A stretch of DNA of 64,000 bases from CAUZIZ01 sp965218775 (GCA_965218775.1 CBDCLS010000005.1:930001-994000); one strand, 5' to 3'. Positions 54,831-64,000 are shown, counted from the first letter of the stretch. Translations and numbers: made by a program. The notes: generated by a model from the sequence alone, not told the origin.

Positions 54831-56627
54831 CTACCAACCCAAAGCGTAACAGGACCTGCGCGGATCCGATCCCGTTGCCATGACGCCGGTTTGGGGATCG
54901 CGGCGAGCGACGGTGGCTCCCATTCCACAGACCGTGGCGGGTACCAACCGATGTCCCAGGGTCTGGAGCCTCTCCCAGGTAGACTCAGAGAACCCGCTTT
55001 CCAGGGAGAGTTGACCCGGCAGACACTCGTGTGGATGGAAGGAGTTGGGAGCCGAGTCGCAACCAAAGCGCGGAGATTCGATGGCCTGTTGGGGATCCAT
55101 GTCGAAGACCAGTGTATTGAGCATCAGCTGGAGGTTGGCCTGGGCTTGATGATCTCCTCCAGGACAACCGAAGGTCATTACCGGGGAACCGCCCTTGAGC
55201 ACCACGTAATTGACTAAAGTGGTGCGGGGTCGCTTGCCCGGGACCAGCATGTTGGGATGCCCTTCCTCCAACTGGAACATCTCGATCCGGGTGCTGAGAG
55301 CGAAACCCAGTTCAGGAAAGAAAACCGACTTCCCGAAAGAGCCTCCACTGGGCGTAGCGCAGACCAGGTTGCCTTCCATATCGACGGCTGCGATGTGAGT
55401 GGTCCCCTGCTCCTGCGAGGAGGGACCTCCCGGTGCACCGGTTGGTCTGGAGCCGCTCAGCAGAGAAGCTGGGGGCCGATCAGCTTTGGAGTCCGGCCAG
55501 GGATCTCCGGGCGGAGGAAGCTCCGGCTGCGCACGATCCGGATCGATGAGCCGGGAGCGACGCAAGGCGTATTCCTTGGAGAGGAGACCGTCGAGGGGGA
55601 TCGCCGTGAACTCCGGATCGCCGAAGTGGGCTTCTCGGTCGGCCAGCGCCAGCTTGAGGGCTTCCACCACTGTATGAACGTAGGCTGGCGAATTGTGTCC
55701 CATGGACTTCAAGTCGAAGTGCTCGAGCATGTTGAGTGTCAGCTGGAGTACCGAGGCCTGAGACCAGGTTCGTTGGCCGCAGATTTCGTGGCCCAAAAAG
55801 CGGATGCGCGCCGGCTCCTCGAACCTGGCCTGGTAGGTGTCCAGGTCTTCTAGTTCCAGAATGCCACCTACACTTCGTGAAGACTCCACCAGGGTCCGAG
55901 CCAGGTCACCCCGGTAGAAATCGTCCCGGGCCGACCGAATGCCGTCCAGCCTTTGGCCCGAAGCTCCGTGCGCCGCCAGGCTCTCGAGGGTCGTTGCCAG
56001 CCCTGGTTGGAGTAGCAGTGTCCCGGGTCGGGGAAGGGCTCCCCGATCGTAGAAAATCTCTGAGCCCCCGGGGGGATAGAGCGCAAACTGATCGCGGGTT
56101 GCCTGGGAGTCGAGGGCGTCGATCATGTACTCGTAGTGCGGAAACCCACCCCTGGCCAGCCGAATTGCTGGCTCCAGAACGCGCGGCAGACTCAAGGTCC
56201 CGTAGCGCTCCAGCAGCGAAAAATAGGCACCGACTGCACCCGGAACAGTGAAGGACAGATGGGCCAGGGAACCGGGCCCCGTAGGTATGCAGTCGAGTCC
56301 CTGGTCCTGGTAGAAGGCAACCGTGGCCCTGGCTGGAGCCGTGCCCTGTCCGCTTAAGGAGAGAAGATCCCCGCTGGCGGCGTGGTGAAACATGAACACG
56401 GACTCGGCGCCCAGCGAGTAGGACGCGATCGGTTCGGTGACCGCGGCGGCGAAGCCCGCGGCAACCACCGCATCGAAGGCGTTTCCACCGGCGAGCAGCA
56501 TCTGCATTCCGGCCATTGAGGTCAGGTAGTGGCCACTGGAAATCAGTCCCTGGGTGGCGTAGATAACCGGTCGCCCCGTGAGGGGACGTCCACCGGCGTC
56601 GGTCTGGGCTTTGAGTGGTTTTTCCAT
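54831..56627 (-). CDS. Gamma-glutamyltransferase family protein
   Basis: The 598-residue protein has the GGT start VIYATQGLISSGHYLTSMAGM, then LLAGGNAFDAVVAAGFA, and the autoprocessing site EQGTTHIAAVDMEGN with the nucleophile Thr. The small-subunit region PMLVPGKRP-like MLVPGKRPRTTLVNY and FGCPGGDHQAQANLQ match the family. There is no clear signal peptide. Members hydrolyse or transfer gamma-glutamyl groups, or cleave acyl amides. It lies in the operon with the three propeller proteins. Confidence 0.9.
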   Translation of the reverse strand: MEKPLKAQTDAGGRPLTGRPVIYATQGLISSGHYLTSMAGMQMLLAGGNAFDAVVAAGFAAAVTEPIASYSLGAESVFMFHHAASGDLLSLSGQGTAPARATVAFYQDQGLDCIPTGPGSLAHLSFTVPGAVGAYFSLLERYGTLSLPRVLEPAIRLARGGFPHYEYMIDALDSQATRDQFALYPPGGSEIFYDRGALPRPGTLLLQPGLATTLESLAAHGASGQRLDGIRSARDDFYRGDLARTLVESSRSVGGILELEDLDTYQARFEEPARIRFLGHEICGQRTWSQASVLQLTLNMLEHFDLKSMGHNSPAYVHTVVEALKLALADREAHFGDPEFTAIPLDGLLSKEYALRRSRLIDPDRAQPELPPPGDPWPDSKADRPPASLLSGSRPTGAPGGPSSQEQGTTHIAAVDMEGNLVCATPSGGSFGKSVFFPELGFALSTRIEMFQLEEGHPNMLVPGKRPRTTLVNYVVLKGGSPVMTFGCPGGDHQAQANLQLMLNTLVFDMDPQQAIESPRFGCDSAPNSFHPHECLPGQLSLESGFSESTWERLQTLGHRLVPATVCGMGATVARRDPQTGVMATGSDPRRSCYALGW

Positions 56628-56668
56628 GGAGACGAATCCTACTGGATATGCTCCGAAAAGGGGAATTG

Positions 56669-58912
56669 TTAGCGGTCGGGACGGCCGCTCAAGGCAGCGA
56701 TTTCCTCACCGCTGAGGACTCTCCGCACGACCAGGATGTCGTCGACCCATCCCTGCAGCTGATTGTTAGGCGCCGCCGTGACCTTGTCGCGGTAGGTGAT
56801 GAAGCGGCCTCCCTGATCTTCTCCTACCCTGAGATTTGCTGCCAGATGGATCCCCACCTCTGAGGAAGAGCCAGAAGCCCGGCGCAAGTCGATGATCGAG
56901 CCGTCATAGTAGAGGTGCATCGTCCCCGCCCGGATGCGTTCCGAGGCAACCTCGCTTCCGTCGAGATAGAGCTTCACCTCCCCCCGGTCGTGAGTCGCTG
57001 CAAAATGGTGGTAGCGGCCGTCGCGGAAGAAGCGCAGTCCTGATTGCACCCGCTGCCCGTTGAGGGTGAGGGAGAGGGTGCCGACACTTGGGTTCACGTC
57101 GAAGATCAGCTCGCCGGTGACGGGAACACCGCTGCCACGATGGGTGCTGAACAGTCGGGTTAGTCGCCGTTCTTCGGTGCGCATCCGGGCTGCGAGACTG
57201 AACTGCGTTCCCAAGTGGGAGGTGCCCAGGATCTCGAACGTGTCCAGGGTGTTTCCGTCCCCTTCAAAGTGCAGCGCCGATCCCCCCTGTGCCGATGGAT
57301 CGGGGTCGGGAGCCACGCGAACCCGGTTGTGAAATCGGGCCTGCTGCAAACCATCGCGGCTTGCCCCATCGGTGGCGGTGGTCCCGGCGTCTTTGTCGAA
57401 GCTGAAGGAGATCTCCAAGGGGGGATTCGTGGCTTCCGGTCTGACCTTCTCTCCGGCCATGAAGGAGTAGAGAGCGGCATTGACGAGCAGAAAGCGAAAT
57501 CTGAGGCTGTCGTTGGTCTCTGGCAGTTCGCTGCGAGAACCCCAGGTTACCTTCTGATTCACAGTGTCGGCCGAGATGGGATCGCAGTCGTCTCGGGAGT
57601 AGCCGTCGATGACGTTGCCCTGTCGATCCAGCACCTCGACCTTCACCCAACCCCCATTAACAGCGGTGTTCAGGCGCAACTCGCCGTCGCTTCCGATGAG
57701 AGGTCTGGTCGTCACTGTCCCCATCTCGCTTCCGGCGTCGAGCGAGGCGAAGCCGTCCTTTCTCAGGGTTGCCAGGCCGATCGCGGCTTTCCCGCCCCCG
57801 GTGTGGTAGTCGTTGGTACCGCCGTAGTAGAGCCGGATCGTGTCGCCCTCCACCATCGGTTGGTTCAACGTTACCACCACGGCCTGATCCCAGCTGCCGG
57901 CTTCGCCGAGGGGAAGAATGGGTGGCCGCTCACCCTCCTGCCGTACCCAGTGGATGCCGTCATGGCTGCTGACGAGCTCGGCGAAGATCCGCCCTTCGTT
58001 CTTGCCGTCCTCAATTCTGAAGATCCACAGAAAGCCCAGGTACGTCGACTCGTAGGCAAAGCCGCTGAGGCCGTAGAGATCGGTGTGTTGCCCATCCCTG
58101 GTAACCCAGCGGTCGTCTACTTCGTCCGGAACCAGAATCAACTCCGCTGGAGGCCATTTTTCGAAGTCGGTGGTGCTGGTGAAGCCTACACTGCGGCGGC
58201 GATAGCCCCGAACTGGAGCAAAGGTCTTCGGATAGCCCAGATAGCGTTCAGTGTGTGGATCCCAGACGAAGTTTCCGACATCACCCGGATCCACCAGGAC
58301 GGGATTCTTTTCCACTTCGGTCCAGCGGATGCCGTCCGGCGAGTAGGCTGCCCAGAAACCGCTGGTCATGTGATCAGGAGGGGTTCGACCATAGTCATAG
58401 TTGATCAACTTATAGCGTTTCTGCGGATCCGGTTCCCAGGGAGTATGAATGACCTGGGGCATGTGATCTTCCTTGGATCGCCAAAAGATGAGGTTGTTCT
58501 CCTCGGGTATCCCCTCCCGTTCCACCAGCCCCAGGTTCGGTTTATCCCAGTTGATGCCATCCTGGCTGGTGGCATACAGGTTCAGGTATCCGTCGGCCGA
58601 AGCGTGATACCAGAGGCGGTAGCCGGGGCCCTCCTCATGGGGCAACACGGTTCCGTAGACGAATACACGATAGTCTTCCCAAGGCTTGTCTCCCGTGAGC
58701 ACCGGATTACCGGAGTACTTCTCGAAAGGATGGTAGGTCCTGATCAGTCCCTTTTTGGTCTCCACCAGATGGTCATCGACGAACAGCTGCCAGGGACCGC
58801 TCAGGTCTCCAAGAGACCGGGATTCAATCGGGGCCTCTGGAGCTTTTTCGGAAGCTGCACAACCACCATAGATGAGCAAGCAGAGCACCAGGAATCCCGG
58901 ACAATTTTTCAT
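56669..58912 (-). CDS. Lipoprotein with beta-propeller and LamG-like domain, paralogue C
   Basis: ATG 58912 after GGGGGAAAGATC gives a 747-residue lipoprotein with lipobox LIYGGC. Residues ~35-510 follow the paralogue A/B layout (LFVDDHLVETKK, YATSQDGINWDKP, YSPDGIRWTEV, ELVSSHDGIHWVRQ, VKVEVLDRQGNVIDGY, LRFRFLLVNAALYSF). A concanavalin/LamG-like domain of ~200 residues is added at the C-terminus (LDTFEILGTSHLGTQFSLA, YHHFAATHDRGEVKLYLDGS). This is the first gene of the minus-strand operon. An anchored glycan-binding or glycan-cleaving role is inferred. Confidence 0.75.
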   Translation of the reverse strand: MKNCPGFLVLCLLIYGGCAASEKAPEAPIESRSLGDLSGPWQLFVDDHLVETKKGLIRTYHPFEKYSGNPVLTGDKPWEDYRVFVYGTVLPHEEGPGYRLWYHASADGYLNLYATSQDGINWDKPNLGLVEREGIPEENNLIFWRSKEDHMPQVIHTPWEPDPQKRYKLINYDYGRTPPDHMTSGFWAAYSPDGIRWTEVEKNPVLVDPGDVGNFVWDPHTERYLGYPKTFAPVRGYRRRSVGFTSTTDFEKWPPAELILVPDEVDDRWVTRDGQHTDLYGLSGFAYESTYLGFLWIFRIEDGKNEGRIFAELVSSHDGIHWVRQEGERPPILPLGEAGSWDQAVVVTLNQPMVEGDTIRLYYGGTNDYHTGGGKAAIGLATLRKDGFASLDAGSEMGTVTTRPLIGSDGELRLNTAVNGGWVKVEVLDRQGNVIDGYSRDDCDPISADTVNQKVTWGSRSELPETNDSLRFRFLLVNAALYSFMAGEKVRPEATNPPLEISFSFDKDAGTTATDGASRDGLQQARFHNRVRVAPDPDPSAQGGSALHFEGDGNTLDTFEILGTSHLGTQFSLAARMRTEERRLTRLFSTHRGSGVPVTGELIFDVNPSVGTLSLTLNGQRVQSGLRFFRDGRYHHFAATHDRGEVKLYLDGSEVASERIRAGTMHLYYDGSIIDLRRASGSSSEVGIHLAANLRVGEDQGGRFITYRDKVTAAPNNQLQGWVDDILVVRRVLSGEEIAALSGRPDR

Positions 58913-59175
58913 GATCTTTCCCCCTTGGCCTTCATTTGATGCCATCTGGGTACCAGTATCAAGTCCAACTATCGGAGGCACTTGGGGAAAGCTTGCGAGC
59001 AGACATCTGCTTGGCCCAACAGAGCTGCTCCAGCCCGAGCTAAAAGGAGATCTTGAACAGCGGGCCGATTCGAAATACCCTACCTAACGCTATCCCGAAA
59101 GCTTCAGTCTTTTAACGTCTATCGGGCTAGAACACTCGCTTTGATGTTGTTGTTTTTCAATATTTTGAGGGAAAA

Positions 59176-60738
59176 ATGTTCGACCTGATCGTAAAGAATG
59201 GCACCTTGATCGATGGTAGCGGAGCCCCTCGTTACCGAGCGGACATTGGAATAGATAAGGATCGCATTCAGCAAATCGACGATTTGAAGGAGGCCAAAAG
59301 CGGGCGCACGATTGATGCTGGCGGCAAGATCGTTGCTCCCGGGTTCGTGGATGTCCACAATCACTCGGATGCCTGGTTGCTCAAGAAACCCCACATGTTT
59401 TCCAAGACCAGCCAGGGGTTTACGTCTGAAGTCATCATGGCGGACGGGATCTCCTATGCTCCCGTCAATCGGCACACCGCACGCCATTGGATCTACTATC
59501 TGCGCTCACTCAACGCACTGCGCTTCGAGGAGTACCAGGGCTGGGAGACCCTGGCCGATTACATGTCCTTGTTGGATGGCAGCAATGTACAGAACAGTAT
59601 TCCCCACATACCCTATGCCAACGTCCGGGCTCTCGCCTGCGGATTCGGATCGCGCCGCCCCGACGACAAGCAGATGGAGCTGATCCAAGGGGAAATCGAG
59701 AAAGGTATGGAAGCAGGTGCGGTGGGGATCTCAACTGGCTTGGACTATATCGCTGAATGCTTCGCCGACACCGACGAACTGGTGGAGGCCTGTCGTGTCA
59801 TGTCGTCGGCGCGTGGCCTCTACGTGACGCATATGCGCTACAAGAAAGGGATCATGAGGGCCCTCGCGGAGGCGGTTGAGATCGGGAAGCGAGCCGATGT
59901 CCCCGTCCACATCTCACACCTGAAGGCTTCCAACGTTAGAGAAGCGGAAGAGGTACTGACCTATGTAGATAGCGTTGCCACGCAAGAGGTCGACTTCTCC
60001 TTCGATGTTTATCCCTACCTGGCCGGTTCCACGATGCTGAACTTCTTTTTGCCCTACGAAGTCTGGGAGGAGGGCCCTCTGTTTGCTCTGGGCAGACTCC
60101 AGGAGCCCCTCATCCGGAACAAGATCTTCACCAACCCAGGTCGCTTTTCATTGGAAAAGTTGGTGATTGCGTGGGTCGCCAGCAAGGAGAACAGTCACTA
60201 TCAGGGGATGACGCTTGGAGAGTATTTCTCCGGCACGAAGCTTCCGGCAGTCGATGCGTTCTGCGATCTGCTGATCGAGGAGGGTCTGGCCGTTCTGGCG
60301 GTAAGCCCACGCAGCGGGGAGGGCGTGATCGCACCTTTGCTTGCTCATCCTTGCTACATGATGGGCTCGGACGGTATCTATCAGGAAGGCGGAGTCATCC
60401 ATCCCAGGCAGTATGGTTCGGCGACTCGACTTCTCGGACCCTGCGTGCGGGATGAGAAGCTGTTTTCCCTGGAGCAAGCGGTGCACAAGCTGAGTGGTCT
60501 ACCGGCTCGGCGATTCGGTCTCCGCCAAAGGGGAACTGTCGAAGAAGGGAACTACGCTGATCTTGTCGTTTTTGACGAAGTCCAGGTCTGCGATCAGGCC
60601 ACTTTCGAAGACCCCCATCAGTACTCGGTCGGCATCGAGCATGTCCTGGTCAACGGTGTGCCCATTATCGAAGGGAGTCAGCCTGTCGCCGACCTCTCCA
60701 CACCCTTGCCAGGCCGGGCGCTCAGCTTTGGCGTCTGA
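59176..60738 (+). CDS. N-acyl-D-amino acid deacylase (D-aminoacylase) family
   Basis: GAGGGAAAAATG precedes the 520-residue protein. It begins MFDLIVKNGTLIDGSGAPRYRADIG and has VAPGFVDVHNHSDAWLLK (metal HxH), GAVGISTGLDYI, THMRYKKGIMRA, VHISHLKAS, and MMGSDGIYQEG with the catalytic Asp, then GTVEEGNYADLVVFD. This matches D-aminoacylases of the urease-type amidohydrolase superfamily. It diverges from the propeller operon. It could release D-amino acids from acylated peptides or cell-wall material. Confidence 0.88.
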   Translation: MFDLIVKNGTLIDGSGAPRYRADIGIDKDRIQQIDDLKEAKSGRTIDAGGKIVAPGFVDVHNHSDAWLLKKPHMFSKTSQGFTSEVIMADGISYAPVNRHTARHWIYYLRSLNALRFEEYQGWETLADYMSLLDGSNVQNSIPHIPYANVRALACGFGSRRPDDKQMELIQGEIEKGMEAGAVGISTGLDYIAECFADTDELVEACRVMSSARGLYVTHMRYKKGIMRALAEAVEIGKRADVPVHISHLKASNVREAEEVLTYVDSVATQEVDFSFDVYPYLAGSTMLNFFLPYEVWEEGPLFALGRLQEPLIRNKIFTNPGRFSLEKLVIAWVASKENSHYQGMTLGEYFSGTKLPAVDAFCDLLIEEGLAVLAVSPRSGEGVIAPLLAHPCYMMGSDGIYQEGGVIHPRQYGSATRLLGPCVRDEKLFSLEQAVHKLSGLPARRFGLRQRGTVEEGNYADLVVFDEVQVCDQATFEDPHQYSVGIEHVLVNGVPIIEGSQPVADLSTPLPGRALSFGV

Positions 60739-60947
60739 AGAGGAGCCTCTGCGATTTTCGTGTGCTCCGCAGGCTCCCCTCCCTGTATCTCTGATGCAAC
60801 AGGTTGTGGCTTCAGGTTCACACTAAGCGCTCTGCCCGAGCCGGAGAGTGCCCGCCTGGAAGGGGTCTTCGGTCTGGTTGTGTTCTTGCATCTAAGGAAA
60901 GTCCTTGGATTTCTCCGAATCGTCCAACGGGGAGCTTGAAAGCAGAG

Positions 60948-61829
60948 ATGCAAACCACGATCAAGGGTCCTGTCAAGGTCTCGGGAGTGGGTCTTCATAC
61001 GGGTTGTCAGGTCTCGCTGGAGTTGAAGCCCGCTTCAGAGAATACCGGCATCGTTTTTCGGCGGGTCGATCTTCAGAACTTCGAGATCGAGGCCTTACGC
61101 AATCATGTCTCACGTGTGGTACTCGCCACGACGCTGATGAAGCGAGGCGTGATGCTCTCGACGGTGGAGCATATCCTGTCCGCTCTGTACGGGCTTGAAT
61201 TGGACAATGTCTACCTGGATATTGACTCGCTAGAAGTCCCGATTCTGGATGGTTCGGCACTTTCCTTCGTCGAAGCCGTGCTGTCCGTGGGCATCGAGGA
61301 GCAGTCGGCTGAGCGGATCCTCCTGAAAGTAGACAAGCCGATTCGTCTGAAGGACGGTGAGAAGTTCATCTCGATCGAGCCCTTCCCTACGTTTCGGATC
61401 TCCTATGAGATCGAGTTCTCCCATCCTGCCATCGGTCGACAGGAAATCGACCTGGAAATGAGTCCGGAGAGCTACGCCCGAGAGATTGCTTTCGCTCGAA
61501 CCTTCGGCTTTTATGCGGAGGTCAAGCAACTCCAGGACAAGGGACTGATTCGAGGCGGATCATTCGACAACGCCGTGGTCTTGAGTGATGACGGGATCAT
61601 GAATGGGGAGTTGAGGGCACCGGACGAGTTTGTCCGCCACAAGATGCTGGATCTGATCGGCGACGTTTCCCTCTGTGGATGGCCGATTATCGGTCGCGTC
61701 AAGGCGTACAAGGCCGGGCACGCCCTGCACACCGCTCTGGCGACAGCCATCTTCCGCAACCCTTCCTTTTTTTCCAGAGTCAAGGAAACAGATCCAGTTT
61801 CCTCCCAGGCGAACCGCCTTTCCGCCTGA
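60948..61829 (+). CDS. lpxC: UDP-3-O-acyl-N-acetylglucosamine deacetylase (LpxC)
   Basis: A 293-residue zinc enzyme that commits UDP-acyl-GlcNAc to lipid A synthesis. It starts MQTTIKGPVKVSGVGLHTG and has STVEHILSALYGLELDN (zinc His), GRQEIDLEMSPESYAREIAFARTFGF, RHKMLDLIGD (His/Asp zinc ligands) and KAGHALHTAL (catalytic His). The length fits the family. Its presence shows an outer membrane with lipid A. Confidence 0.95.
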   Translation: MQTTIKGPVKVSGVGLHTGCQVSLELKPASENTGIVFRRVDLQNFEIEALRNHVSRVVLATTLMKRGVMLSTVEHILSALYGLELDNVYLDIDSLEVPILDGSALSFVEAVLSVGIEEQSAERILLKVDKPIRLKDGEKFISIEPFPTFRISYEIEFSHPAIGRQEIDLEMSPESYAREIAFARTFGFYAEVKQLQDKGLIRGGSFDNAVVLSDDGIMNGELRAPDEFVRHKMLDLIGDVSLCGWPIIGRVKAYKAGHALHTALATAIFRNPSFFSRVKETDPVSSQANRLSA

Positions 61830-61899
61830 ACTGATCTGACCTCCATTTTCGTTGGGGTTGACGGGCTACAGATTCAGGTTCAACGAGCACCAACTCCCC

Positions 61900-62030
61900 A
61901 CCATCGCCGATCCCACAGCGAGGCAAACGTCGTCCACTCACTGCCGTCCGTCCACTCACTGTCGTCTGTCCCCAGTGGCACCCAGTGGCACTCAATCTCC
62001 TCTGTCCCCAGCCGTGGGCCTCGGCCTTCC
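61900..62030. repeat. Repeat array of the CACTGGGGACAG family, reverse
   Basis: The gap between lpxC and the amidase gene holds CTGTCCCCAGTGGCAC, CCAGTGGCACTC, CTGTCCCCAGCC and CGTCCACTCACTG words, i.e. the opposite orientation of the unit at 5.8 kb. No gene is present. Confidence 0.75.
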
Positions 62031-62107
62031 GGCGTCTCATCGAAGCGAACGCTCGGTCTACAGGGTGATCATTTCATTCGGGTAGCAGGCCACCCAGCTA
62101 GACTATA

Positions 62108-63652
62108 ATGCGAAAGATGCGGGCAGTTCGTTCGACCATACCCTTGTTTGTTCTGGTGGCTCTGCTTGCTGGTTGGTACGCTGCGGTTACCAGTGCAACT
62201 GCGCTAGCAGCCCACACTCTCGATTTTCAAGTCGGCACCAGGAAGACGTCTCTGCGTTCGCACGAACGGAACGGTAAGCTTCTTTACAGTCTCAAGGATG
62301 TCACTGCCGCGCTAGGTATTCGGACGCGCGACGAGGCGGGCCGCCTGGTTATGGAGGGTCCCGCGGGCAAGCTCGAGTTGATGGACGATCGACCGTTGGT
62401 CAGGTTTCAACAGGAGTACGTTCTCATCTCGAGTCCCTGTTGGAGAAAGGGGAAGTCGGACTGGTACGCACCAGAGGATTTTATTGCCAAGGTTCTGCCC
62501 AACATACTGACGGGACGCCTGCTGAGAATGAGTGGCGGATACCGCTTCGACGGCCTGGCCGTGAATCGGGTTCAAGTAGAGGTCGTCAATCACTCAGATC
62601 ACGTCAGCATCACCTTCCTCCCCAGTCAGCTGGGCTCGATTCGGGTGAGGGAACAAGAGAAGCAGATTGAGGTAGAGTTGGGAGAGTATCTAATTCGCCC
62701 GGACCTTCCCTACAACCAACCCCAGACCCAATTGGTTTCGTCCTTGGAATTCGATTCTCAAGGTCCGTACGGAACCTTTCGCATCCATAAGGGCAGAGGC
62801 TTCGGCTTCATGAGGCAGCGGGAATTACCCAGACCTGATCGGACCGTAATCGAGATCTACCCTCTCTCGGGAGCTGACACGTCCAATACTTCAGCGCGTC
62901 CAGCCATTTCGGGGAAGGCTTCGCTCGGACCTGACTTTACTGATTTCGCTCCTCGGGGCCGAAGTATGGGTGTCATTACGCTTGATCCAGGACATGGAGG
63001 GGAAGACGCGGGCGCGAAATGGGCGGAGGAAGTGCTCGAGAAAAATCTGGTCCTACAGCTGGCGAGTCAAGTGGAGGATCGCCTAAATCAGGGATCCCTT
63101 CGGCCTCAACTGACTCGGACTCGGGATATAACCCTCTCCCCGACCCAGAGAAGTTCGTTCGCCAATTATCACAGCTGTCGAGCCTTTATTAGTCTCCATG
63201 CAGGGGGGGCACCGCATGCGCGCAGTCACGGCGGAGTCGTCTACGTCCACGACTACCTGGATTCAGCATCAGCCTCGAAGTCCGAAGCCGAAACAGACCT
63301 GGTTTTCTGGGAGGACGGCCAGCGCTCCCACCGGTCGGAGAGCTTGCGTCTTGCCAAACTCATTCAGGCAGAGTTGAACCAGCTTTACGAGACCCGGAAC
63401 TCGGTCGTGAAGGTTCCACTCACGGTGCTGGCCCCCGTGGCAGCACCGGCCGTATTGATCGAGGTTGGATTTCTGACTCACGAAGGTGATCGGGAGAAGC
63501 TGAGCTCGATTGAGTTCCAGGGGGAACTGGCTGGGGCCATTTCGAGAGCGGTAGTCACGTTCCTCGAAAACGACAGCGCTGCCCGCCGGCGGAATCCAGA
63601 CGACAGGTTGACTTGGGCTCTTAGAACTTCCGGGGATCGAAGAGCGAGATAG
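62108..63652 (+). CDS. N-acetylmuramoyl-L-alanine amidase (AmiC-like)
   Basis: A 514-residue exported protein with a signal peptide (IPLFVLVALLAGWYAAV). An N-terminal AMIN-like beta region (VNRVQVEVVNHSDHVSITF and neighbours) leads to a C-terminal Amidase_3 domain: MGVITLDPGHGGEDAGAKW (zinc His), NLVLQLASQVEDRL, FISLHAGGAP (zinc His), and PAVLIEVGFLTHEGDREKL (zinc Glu). It cleaves the bond between MurNAc and L-alanine in peptidoglycan during cell separation. A GerMN protein follows 7 bp later. Confidence 0.92.
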   Translation: MRKMRAVRSTIPLFVLVALLAGWYAAVTSATALAAHTLDFQVGTRKTSLRSHERNGKLLYSLKDVTAALGIRTRDEAGRLVMEGPAGKLELMDDRPLVRFQQEYVLISSPCWRKGKSDWYAPEDFIAKVLPNILTGRLLRMSGGYRFDGLAVNRVQVEVVNHSDHVSITFLPSQLGSIRVREQEKQIEVELGEYLIRPDLPYNQPQTQLVSSLEFDSQGPYGTFRIHKGRGFGFMRQRELPRPDRTVIEIYPLSGADTSNTSARPAISGKASLGPDFTDFAPRGRSMGVITLDPGHGGEDAGAKWAEEVLEKNLVLQLASQVEDRLNQGSLRPQLTRTRDITLSPTQRSSFANYHSCRAFISLHAGGAPHARSHGGVVYVHDYLDSASASKSEAETDLVFWEDGQRSHRSESLRLAKLIQAELNQLYETRNSVVKVPLTVLAPVAAPAVLIEVGFLTHEGDREKLSSIEFQGELAGAISRAVVTFLENDSAARRRNPDDRLTWALRTSGDRRAR

Positions 63653-63659
63653 CGAAGTA

Positions 63660-64000
63660 ATGAAGGAGTATCGAATTGTCCTGACTGTTTTCCTTTTGGT
63701 GGGGGGTGCTCTGATAGCCGCAGTTTACTTCTTCGAGTCTGAACGCGAGCGCCATCAGCAAATTGAAGAAGCCGACCAAGAGGTGCTCGATGTCGAGTCA
63801 AGTGTAGTGGAAGTAAAAGGAGAGGGCGAATTGCAGGTCAAGCTTTTCTTCTGCGCGGCGGGAACGAAGGGGCCGAGCACCAGAGCCTTCGAGATTGAAG
63901 AACGGACCATTCTTCAGACCGAAGATTCGGTCTTGAACGCGCGACAGATTGTTAACGAGATCGTGAAGAGCAGGGGAGAGCAATCCCCTCGGATATTCTC
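63660..64000 (+). CDS. GerMN-domain membrane protein, truncated by the window
   Basis: ATG 63660 begins MKEYRIVLTVFLLVGGALIAAVYFF, a signal anchor. A linker follows and then a GerMN-like domain starting at VKLFFCAAGTKGPSTRAFEIEERTIL. It continues past the window edge. GerMN domains occur with peptidoglycan amidases; the gene is in an operon with the amidase and may help it bind or act on cell wall. Confidence 0.82.
   Translation, partial: MKEYRIVLTVFLLVGGALIAAVYFFESERERHQQIEEADQEVLDVESSVVEVKGEGELQVKLFFCAAGTKGPSTRAFEIEERTILQTEDSVLNARQIVNEIVKSRGEQSPRIF

Noticed and set aside
57215..58939. 574-residue plus-strand open frame
   Set aside because: It is antisense to the propeller/LamG lipoprotein, which has a signal peptide, ribosome-binding site and clear homology.
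1..64000. tRNA or rRNA genes
   Set aside because: I looked in the gaps for TPsiC-like words and cloverleaf arms and found none convincing; a dedicated scan could still find one.

Overview
The window looks like a chromosomal segment of an uncultured Gram-negative bacterium, most likely an acidobacterium. It carries lpxC (outer membrane), a VWFA-related protein of the type named after Acidobacteria, Oar-like TonB receptor remnants, several Pkn-type Ser/Thr kinases and a PSCyt1/PSCyt2 cytochrome protein. The lineage is an inference from gene content. No rRNA, tRNA or CRISPR array was recognised.

Layout: 1-8.4 kb holds a partial cytochrome c/DUF1549 gene, a class IV aminotransferase next to a B12-binding radical SAM enzyme, a sodium/solute symporter, a TlpA-like thioredoxin and an APC permease. 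8.4-27.5 kb is a heavily rearranged accessory region. It contains gene shards (CHASE2-cyclase, histidine kinase, FHA-GAF, glycosidase, three protein kinases, TonB receptor), a serine protease without its catalytic serine, and at least six toxin-antitoxin-like loci (nucleotidyltransferase, ParE/RelB, RelE/Phd, VapC/AbrB, DUF4258/DUF2283, MazF/CopG). An IS1380-family element (24982-26671) has jumped into the mazF toxin, leaving an exact TTAG duplication. 27.5-31.4 kb is a TRAP transporter operon (TatT, DctP, DctQM) with a frameshift in a C8 tract. A second insertion sequence (31942-34041) is bounded by CTAG.

34-40 kb returns to housekeeping genes: an SDR, lepA, hemW (frameshifted in a G7 tract), a LOG-family nucleotide hydrolase and a glycolate-oxidase-type iron-sulfur protein. 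40-42.6 kb is a hydrolase trio (FAH plus two amidohydrolase-2 proteins, one lacking the visible metal ligands). 43-47.4 kb is an AttEFGH-like ABC export operon with a CrtC/AttH-like secreted protein. 47.4-60.7 kb holds the VWFA protein, an amidohydrolase, and an operon with three related beta-propeller proteins, an alpha/alpha-toroid protein and a gamma-glutamyltransferase, then a divergent D-aminoacylase. The end carries lpxC, an N-acetylmuramoyl-L-alanine amidase and a partial GerMN protein.

Three dispersed non-coding repeat families run through the gaps: a 74-83 bp nested hairpin (five copies, 38.6-54.8 kb), arrays built on CACTGGGGACAGACGTCA (5.8, 31.7 and 62 kb), and an AACGTCTG octamer. 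The most interesting points are the toxin-antitoxin/kinase units repeated three times in different states of decay, the IS-split mazF, the catalytically dead homologues (protease and amidohydrolase), and the covarying hairpin repeat.
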